Assembly (NCBI GenBank): GCA_013368315.1
Contig: JAACJM010000048.1
Span: 186,001-250,000 of the forward strand
Length of the DNA stretch: 64,000 nucleotides
Origin: Tetrapyrgos nigripes
Taxonomy: Eukaryota > Basidiomycota > Agaricomycetes > Agaricales > Campanellaceae
Reading direction: 5' to 3'
Made by a program: the position numbers and the translations under genes. Each line of letters starts with the position of its first letter. Position 1 is the stretch's first letter. Under the pieces are notes generated by a model. That model saw only the letters and a program-made list of their open reading frames with translations. It was not told the DNA's origin and did not search any database. Below, in pieces: positions 56,374 through 64,000 of this stretch.

Positions 56374-58064
56374 TCGCCAGTGTTGCACGGTACCTCGTCC
56401 AAGTCAGATTCCGACATCGAGAAAGAACGCTGGAGCGGGTCTAGGAGAAGAAAGGGCGGATGAGATGAGTCTCTCACAGCCGGTCGTCGCAGCTGGGCAA
56501 GATGGCGGTGAAACGGGGAAGGGAGAGTTGTGCCATTTCTTAGATACTTATTAATACCGCTAACAAACACATTACACAAGTGACGATCCCTGACGATCCT
56601 CATCAGTCTTCATCAGTCCTAAAAATTTCAGATGATCTCAAATTTAAGCGAGTGGACATACTTTCATGCGAGTCGGCGAGATTTCAGTTTGGCTTTTAAC
56701 TTTCAAGCTACACGGGCTGGCTTTATGCCCTCCACATTACACTCCCAGGTACACCCAGCAACCAATATTCCTTACCCAGAAGTAGCTAAAAGTTAGGAAA
56801 CATCAAACCTCCGGTGCTCGGAAACGGATTTGAAAACCTTAGATTTCCGAAGCCTCAGCAAGCAACCCGATTGGCTCTGCTCTGCTCGGATAACTGAGTT
56901 TCCTGGCCACGGAATACAGTGGTTGCTGCTGGGTGAGGAGGTCAACCGTGGGTTATTCGTAGGAAACCGACGGTCAAACCGCGTTTTGGGCAGCACCCAC
57001 AGGAAAAGAAGAACCATCCAAACCACAGTTAAAACGTTAAAAGCTCGTGGGGGTATAGATACGTATCCAAGTTTTTCACGAGACCGACGCTTACCGACGA
57101 TTGTACTGTGTAATATACGATGATGATACCTGTATATGGAGTTACTCGGTTTATGTAACAATTATCGAATTCTGGAGACACAGTTGGAAATTGTAATCGG
57201 AAAAGGCAATAAATAACGAGGAGTCGGACCTCCCCTTTTGTGTGCCTACAATACCGTAGTCCTACATGATGGCAAGCTGAGCAAGGATACGCACTTTGAA
57301 ATGCACCAGAGTACTAGTACCTTGAAATATCTGTATTTGAGTTTTTGGTGGTTCCTAAGGCCACTCTGCAAGCTGCAACGTTGATGTCGCGACAAAATTA
57401 AGATTGAGGGCAAGCTTGTACCAATACATTCAAGTCGGGGTCGGCTCGCGCCGGTCGTTTTGCATCGTTTTGCAGGCTCCAGTGGACAGGCTTCCGGTAA
57501 AGTCTCAATTATTGTGAATTGGTGTGACGAGAACTCGGAGCCTGAAGATCACCGCGGACTGCTTGAAAGGACCCCAGTCCAACTAGAAAGAATCAGATTT
57601 TGTCATTTTGATCAGCGTTTTGCTCGGTCCAAACGCGGTCCAGGAAGCTCCACCTCCATATGGGAGTCAGTGAAAGATAAACTTGGAATTCCAGAATCAT
57701 TCTGACTTGGAGACGATGCACAACGTCAATGTCTAGGGCAACTGGATGATGGCAACAGCTGTGAGTCGAATGGCACGTCATAGAGGTTGAAATGATAGGA
57801 GTCCTGTCTAAGTCCTGTACCACGCCTACCACACGTGTATCGTTCTTCGACTACTACTTCGAGCACAAGATCTAGTCAGGACTTGCTATGAAATGCCTTG
57901 ACAACCGCAGACAGTGTCAGTGGCGAGGGTGCGACCTGTGCGCGTCTTGACGGACGTATCTATCTCGACGTCGACAAGAGGAATGCACGGGCACGTGATA
58001 CGTGTGCAGCTTGAACTTGCAACATAAAAGCATCCATGCAAACTCCTGTTGAAGTCTCTAAAGA
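56374..58064. other. Intergenic, no gene seen
   Basis: 1.7 kb between the hAT MITE and the RdRP start. Frames at 56793-57161 (both strands) and 57460-57832 are unconvincing: no domains, overlapping antisense frames. It should carry the RdRP promoter at its right end. Confidence 0.4.
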
Positions 58065-61000
58065 ATGATGCCTCAAAGTCAGGACTCTAACTCCGTGAGT
58101 GTTCTCAATATTCTGAGGGATAGGACTGACAAGAAAAGGGTTGCAAGTCGAACGATTCTGATGCGTGGTGGGCCCAAGTGCCTGACGTTACGCTTGAAGA
58201 AGGACGGCAGTGTATTCCTTCTGATCCTGAAGACTCCTGTAGGTTCTCTCTCATCTAGGCTTGCAAGTTTTCTGGGCTGATGTCGCCTTTTAGCCTTCAG
58301 CGACTCTGATTGTGAAAACTCCGCAGAGTCATGCATGACCCCGCAGAGAAAGCAGCCAGGAAGAAATACTGGTACGTCAATCTCATCGATGGGTTTTATT
58401 CTCCTCATTTGGTTTCTTTAGAGCAACCGCCATCTACATTGCGCAAGCCGTGCCCTTCAGTGACTGATCGTCCACTCATGCTGGTCCCAGAAACCCTCCT
58501 TCACCCCATGAGTCAAAAAGCAGAAGAGGAAGCTGAATGGACACCTTCGCGGCCAGGCCAAGGTGTCACGCCTGTGGCAAATCGATTGGGGCGAATCAAC
58601 GTTGGCGGTTCAACTCCGGGTGCGTATCATCCTCCGTTTCGAGAAAACATGCTTATCCATGGACACCAGGTGGACCTGTCAGCCCAACACGTCAGAAGTC
58701 AACAGCACCATCAAAACCCATTGTCACCGACTCCGATGATGATGGTGCGTCTACCTTCTAATGTCATTTATTAGAACTCGTTTTCTTACTGAACATTCGT
58801 TCTAGATGATGACTCGGACACCTCGACATCTACATATCCATTTGAAGACGACGACAATTCTTCGTCACGTCAAACGTCTTGGTCATCCATTGCCACTGTT
58901 CAGTCTGACAGCTCTCCCTCGCGTAAGAGGACGCGACCTTCCGCCGAAGCAGAACAACCACAGTCGTCGAAGATGATGAGGACATCCGAAAAAGGTAAAG
59001 CACCCATTCCTTCTTCTCCACCTCGACATGCCCCACTGCTACCAGACGATGAGATGATGACCTCCCCGGTGCATGACTCACGGCGTAGTCCTACACGTCA
59101 CTATAAACGGACTACGTCGACTGAGAGTTCGTCTTCAACGGAATTCTGGTGTGGACCTTCGTCGGTTGCTGGCCCAAGCAGCGATGAGGTGAATGTTGTG
59201 TCTCTTTCCAGCCCAATGGAGGTCGATAGGGTACCATCGAATGCTTTTGTTTCTACCGAGACGGCAGCCCAGACCACTGTTGTTACCGCGAGCTCTATTT
59301 CTCGGACTACCTCAGCAGAAAGTTCATTGTTTTCGGGCTTTTTGCCGGGTAAAAGCGGTTCTTCAGCTGGTAGTAATACTACCAGAAACGCCTCTATCCC
59401 CATTTTAACCTCCCAAGAACTTGCGCCTGGTACTTCAGCACCAGCAATTCCTGCTTCATCCACTTCCAATACCGATGCCAACGCCGGAACTTCGTTCATC
59501 TCTTCTTCACCACCTTCTGTCTCTGCCCCTACGACGTCTGGCGAACAGTCTTCGATCCAGCAGCTTTTCAAACCCCTCTATCTTCCTCATCATGTTATTG
59601 CGTATGACGAGAGAGTCCAGGCTCTCTTCGATGACCTCAAAAAGCCTGTCCCTTGGGGTACACAATTTATGCTGGCTGCTGGTGTTACGAGGAGAGACTG
59701 GACTTGGGATGAAGTGTTACGGGAGATGGAGCATTTCGCAGGCAAGGCGGATCCGGAGGTGATGCATGAGGTGCAGAGCATCATGGGGAGAGAGGTGTTG
59801 GGGTCTTCTGATGTTCTCGAGAACATTGGGTAAGTTTTTTACTCGGCATGACCTTGGGACTTTTACTGAAATCTTTTTCGTTGTTTTGTGCTCCAGTAAG
59901 GAATATCACCGTGAACAGAAAGCTATTGAAGAAAACGAAGGTCGTGGACTTGGCTGCAGGGGGGACTACGAAGGCGAAGAGAATTGGTATGGAGGGCAGA
60001 TCCAGCAGATTGCGACTCTCGTCAAGAAACCGAAGAGCAAAGACTCTAACAGCGACAGCGCCGAGTTCGAGCTGGTTCTGGAACCCTTGGAGATGCGTCG
60101 TTCCAGTCGCTTCACTCGCATGCTAGGTTCTCGTCGGATACTTCAGATGCGGATTAACAGTGACTTTCTTCTGAGCTCCAAAGGGAACAATGGAGAGAAG
60201 TCTGATAGGGACAAAGTGATGGAGTTTCTATCTCACAAGTTCATTCTGAATGGTAGAGTCTTTGTCGTGACGCCTCCGAAGGATGATGGGATCTATGCTA
60301 TCGAGGTCGATGAGGATTTCGGGAGACCAGTGTACAGGGTTCCGCAACGGTTTGGCGACCAATTTAGGATTTCGCTGGGGGACTTCTTGGAGCATCATAA
60401 TCCACTTCAGTTGAATAAGGGACAGGTGAGTATATAGTCCTGTCGATGACTCCATTTTCATACTGACCAAATGGTGTTGATGCAGCCGACCTCCAAGTTT
60501 TTTGCTCGCTGGGCTCTGCAAATGTCGACTTCCATTCCAGTTATAGAGTTTGAGAAGGATGATATCTATTTCATAGACGACATAGTTGGTGAGTTACTTT
60601 CCTTATGGTATGCTCAACCGACAAACTCAAAACCGTTTCATCAGTTCCCAGTGTCGAGGGCAAGCCAGAGTCGCATCAAATCCTCACCGATGGCTGTGGT
60701 TTCATCAACAAATCCGCTCTCATCAGAATCATGCATCAGATGAAGTATGACTCTATCCCTACTGCCGTCCAAGCTCGTATTGCTGGCTCCAAAGGCCTCT
60801 TCATCCTTGACCCACACAACAACGAGACGCAACCAAAGATTTGGATTCGGGCTAGTCAGAAGAAGATAGAATATCCGAAGAAGATAGAAGATTCGCAGCT
60901 CACTGAACGAACCCGAAAATTCCTTTGGCAGACCCGTGCCCATCGTATCCTTGACCTCGTCCACGTCTCTCATCCTTCACCATCGTCGTCGGTCGTTTCC

Positions 61001-63350
61001 CTGTCTCAGCAGAGCATCCTGAATATGTCGCACAATGGGGTATCGAATGGTGTGTTCTTAAGCCTCATGGAGAAGGGTTTAAGAGAGGCGTTGAGACCTT
61101 TGCTGGAATGGCAAGGTCGGTGGGCTATGGTGCAGCTCTGGGATGCGATTAATAGGACCGGTCGCGTCACTGGAACTCGTTTGGCGAGACTGGCACCATC
61201 AGTCAGCCGGGCTTTTGGGTTTGCGGGGAGGGAGTGGGCAAGAGGAGACACAGGTGGTGCAGACGATGAGACTTCGATTTCGGCTAGTGGTGCCGGTAGT
61301 GTTGGCGGTTCTCAGTCAGCCGATGAGACCAGTGATCAGGAGAAGGAGTCCCTTGGGCTTTTGGATATAATTAATCCCAGCTACACTGGACGGGATGCTA
61401 TTAGTGGAGGTATGTCCACCCTTCTTGTCACATGCTGAAGGGTTTTGACGTCTTATCATTTAGCACCCGCTTCTCTGCATGAGCGTGCCCTCGAGAAGGT
61501 ACAAGCCGGGTTTAATCCTACGTATGATGAAGATCTCAGGGATGGAGTTCGGTGGATCCTGAAAACCCATATTAAGAGCTATATCGAAAAGTGCCACTTC
61601 CCTTTACCCGATGGTACTGCTGTGGAAGCTTTTGTGGTCCCCGGTGAGTGTAACTGGGTGCTGCCTTAACCGTATAGACGTTGACAATTACCATAGACCC
61701 GCTGGGTGTTTTGAAGGAAGGTGAAATTTACTTCAAGCCCTCCAACCCCATTAAGGACTCCGTAGCTCAGGAGAACGTTGACGTCCTTGTGGGCGACGTC
61801 CTGGTATGTTGGCCTGTATTGAAATGCAAGATTCTTCGTTCTCATATTTCTTTCTAGATCGGCCGGTAGGTGCACTCTTACACATGATTATCCTTTCTAA
61901 TCTATATTCTGGCTAGTTATCCCATCCGTTTGCCTTCGGACATCCAAAAAGTCTGCATAAATATTTGACTGTGACTCGCGAAAGACTGACTGACCTCTTT
62001 GCAGGTCACCGCGGTGGAGGTTCACGCATTGAAGCGATGGACTGACGTCGTGATTGTCCCAACCGTTCATGTCAACAACGTTCCAGAGTACGGTCAGGCC
62101 AGTTTCATGAGCATCCTCAGTGGAGGTGGTGAGTCACGTTTATGTTATGACATCCACCTTCTATCTAACTAACAATGCATTAGACATGGATGGCGGTAAG
62201 CTGCACTTGGTAGTGTCTGTAATACTTCCTGACACGTCTCCATTCTGTCATAGATACGGTTTTCGTGACCTGGCATAAGGACATCGTTACGCAGTTTCAA
62301 GGGGAACGGCTCATTCCGCCTCCAAAAGACCTTGAAGATGACTTTGAGCGTCAGGTCGAGCAAGTTTCTAGCTTCATTGAACGGCTTGCAGAACTGCCCA
62401 TCAAAGAACGCCAGATTGCATTCCAGCAAAAATACCTCTCCGGCATGGCTCATTTTAATGTCGGTCTGTATTCCGTCTTCCACGACGTCGCTGTTCGGAC
62501 GAAAGGCTACAAAGACGAGGATGCAATCCGGCTCGCATACAAGTATGTTCATTTCTTTTGCAGTCTTTTGCATCGATGTGACAATATCCTCAGATTTAAC
62601 AATGTCCTTGACGGGCCTAAAACCGGCCGCGTACTCAAAGGAGATATTTTTATTCAGGATAAGAAGACATGGGAAAGGGATCGACCACCGCACAAATCAA
62701 AAGCCAAGGATCGGTTAGCCAAGGATTTGTTGGCTCAACGTCCCGGCTTCATCCTCGACGTTCTTCAAGAAGCAGGAGAAAACCTAGAAATGCAGTATCT
62801 TCAAGAGTTTGACATAAAAAATGGTCGTCACTTCGAGCATAAGCATAACGAGACGATCAGGCCGGACCCTGACCTCAGGAGGCCCTGGCAAGAACTGCAG
62901 GACTTGAGGGACTTGGGGCCTCAATCTCGCTCTGACTTGGAAGCCGAGCTAGAGCTCGTTCAAAAGCACGTTAAAGCATCCTATAAGGCCTTCTGTAACG
63001 GTGCTGCAAGCTCGTCTTCCTCCAACAATCCCTTTATTCAGCAAACACAGCCACGCGGTCGAAAGGGAAAGACTCCTCGCAAGGATTGTATGATTGAGGC
63101 AAAGCGCATTTTTGCCGGGCCAATTGATGGTGTTCCAATCCTGTCCAAGATGGGTAACCTTGAGTCCATCAAGGCTTCATGCGCGTACGACGTAAAGGGG
63201 AAGTTTGGGTTTTGTGTCGCCTTTCACCAGCTCTGCACTATCAAGGCTGCAGCTTCCTTTGGAGGCAGTGCTCCCAGTAGTCGCATTTTTGACGAAGTCA
63301 AGTCAATTCCCAGTTCATGTCGACGGCTTTTTGACAGGAGCCTTGAATAG
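58065..63350 (+). CDS. Cellular RNA-dependent RNA polymerase (QDE-1/RDR type), about 1,456 aa
   Basis: Silencing-pathway RdRP that copies aberrant RNA into dsRNA for Dicer. Proposed exons: 58065-58209, 58294-58371, 58422-58449, 58557-58744, 58806-59829, 59897-60425, 60486-60588, 60645-61409, 61464-61643, 61697-61803, 61858-61865, 61917-61950, 62005-62128, 62184-62195, 62254-62542 and 62594-63350; 4,371 nt, all phases close. The N-terminal ~400 residues are Ser/Thr-rich and disordered with a CxxC element (RCHACGKSIG). The conserved core has TDGCGFINKSAL, PTAVQARIAGSKGL, GVLKEGEIYFKPS, DVLVGDVLIGRYP and the catalytic DxDGD loop as SGGDMDGDTVFVTW, then FNNVLDGPKTGR. The metal-binding Asp residues fall on three exons, the middle one 12 nt. 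The first four exons (up to 58744) are tentative. Confidence 0.9.
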
Positions 63351-63926
63351 CGGACCCGTGTCCTCTCCCCTCCTTTCAAATTTCTTTTCCTCTATCTCTA
63401 TCAATCTAGGACGCTTTCTTGTGATACCAACTCCACTTCTTCAGTATGACTATACTCTTGTCTGTTGTCTTGTATTTCTTGGGCATTTTGTATGTATCTC
63501 CCTGTTAGTGTATGTATGTTTACATCTTTGTGGTATGAAGCATTATTTATTCCGGATATTACTCTTTACTATGGTCGTTGTTAGTGTAGGATATATAGTG
63601 TAGTATAGTGTATGTATCATCTCACGTATGTACTACTTGTGTCAATAGCGTACGCCTTCGTCTTTGATTGAGATTTGTAGCAAAAGACTCGAGATACGGA
63701 TAGCGATGCTGAGACACTCTTCCGTCAGTTCTTCTCTTTGAGGTATGTACAATATCCAATTGAAATTATACTAGGTACAGATTGCACAAGACGCAGATGA
63801 AAAACATTGCAAACGAGCGGGGTCGTACTAGTAATGTTACCAGAGAACGGAAAGCTACTAGTACATGTGGTTCATGACGTTCATGAAAACAACCATCCTA
63901 TCGTACACACACAAGTCCATCCATAT
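63351..63926. other. Intergenic, no gene seen
   Basis: 3' flank of the RdRP gene: T-rich with repeated TGTATG/AGTGTA strings at 63490-63620. The rest is unremarkable. Confidence 0.4.
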
Positions 63927-64000
63927 TTACAACGCGCTCTTGAACGCAACTGTATCCTGGAAATTCTCCCTGACCAACTCCAAAAACATATTCCACGATT
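63927..64000 (-). CDS. Possible C-terminal end of a minus-strand gene (partial)
   Basis: Reading leftward from the window edge, one frame gives SWNMFLELVRENFQDTVAFK and then SAL before TAA (stop at 63927-63929). The amphipathic, helix-like ending looks protein-like, and the spacing fits convergence with the RdRP gene, but only 24 codons are visible and no family can be named. Confidence 0.35.
   Translation of the reverse strand, partial: SWNMFLELVRENFQDTVAFKSAL

Noticed and set aside
58450..58774. Alternative reading of the RdRP N-terminus in the frame starting at 58331
   Set aside because: That frame cannot join 58806 in phase; the frame with the CxxC element and the Asp run does (G|AT at 58744/58806).
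29094..64000. Reading the RdRP as a mycovirus integration
   Set aside because: Its motifs (SGGDMDGD loop, TDGCGFIN, many introns) are those of cellular silencing RdRPs, not of viral GDD-type polymerases.
1..64000. CRISPR arrays, bacterial operons, rRNA genes
   Set aside because: No regularly spaced repeats and no rRNA-like sequence; gene structure is clearly eukaryotic.

Overview
This window is nuclear DNA of a filamentous basidiomycete, most likely an Agaricomycete. The genes are split by many short introns (about 50-65 nt), intergenic gaps are small, and several products belong to families known mainly from mushroom-forming fungi (DUF6593-, DUF6534-, DUF6699- and DUF6741-like). There are no bacterial-style operons; neighbours are not obviously co-functional. 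All exon maps were derived by hand from reading frame, splice signals and family motifs. Where stated, the phases close exactly from start to stop.

Layout, 0-11 kb: the 3' end of a KRE6/SKN1-type glucan-synthesis protein (+, cut by the window edge), an old hAT-like MITE, a DUF6593-like protein (+), NF-YC/HAP5 (+), a 635-bp TA-flanked MITE, a RecQ-type helicase relic, an unknown 207-aa protein (-) and an aldo/keto reductase (+). Layout, 11-29 kb: a giant YML020W-like alpha/beta-hydrolase-domain protein (-, 2,143 aa), a flavin monooxygenase (-), and a tandem pair of MFS sugar transporters (-), the first intact and the second a pseudogene. Layout, 29-41 kb: a nucleoside transporter lacking its usual N-terminus (+), a DUF6741-like protein (-) with a MITE fragment in its promoter, an HMG-box regulator (-) and a glycine-rich DUF6699-like protein (+) sharing a long divergent promoter.

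Layout, 41-64 kb: an orphan disordered ORF (+), a Zn2Cys6 transcription factor (-), a gene-poor 3.5 kb stretch ending in a second full-length copy of the TA MITE (inverted), an F-box/LRR-like protein (+), a DUF6534 membrane protein (-) with a fresh-looking hAT MITE just upstream, and a cellular QDE-1-type RNA-dependent RNA polymerase of the RNA-silencing pathway (+). A possible minus-strand C-terminus lies at the right edge.

The recurring theme is exon structure. There are candidate exons of 1, 5, 8, 9, 11, 12, 16 and 17 nt, some carrying or completing active-site motifs; three GC-AG introns; and a 309-nt in-frame 'exitron'. Three families of non-autonomous DNA transposons can be delimited, two of them with target-site duplications at both ends. 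I did not find evidence for an entirely new system; the strongest novelties are the micro-exon architectures, the exitron, the tandem transporter/pseudogene pair with differing introns, and the MITE families.
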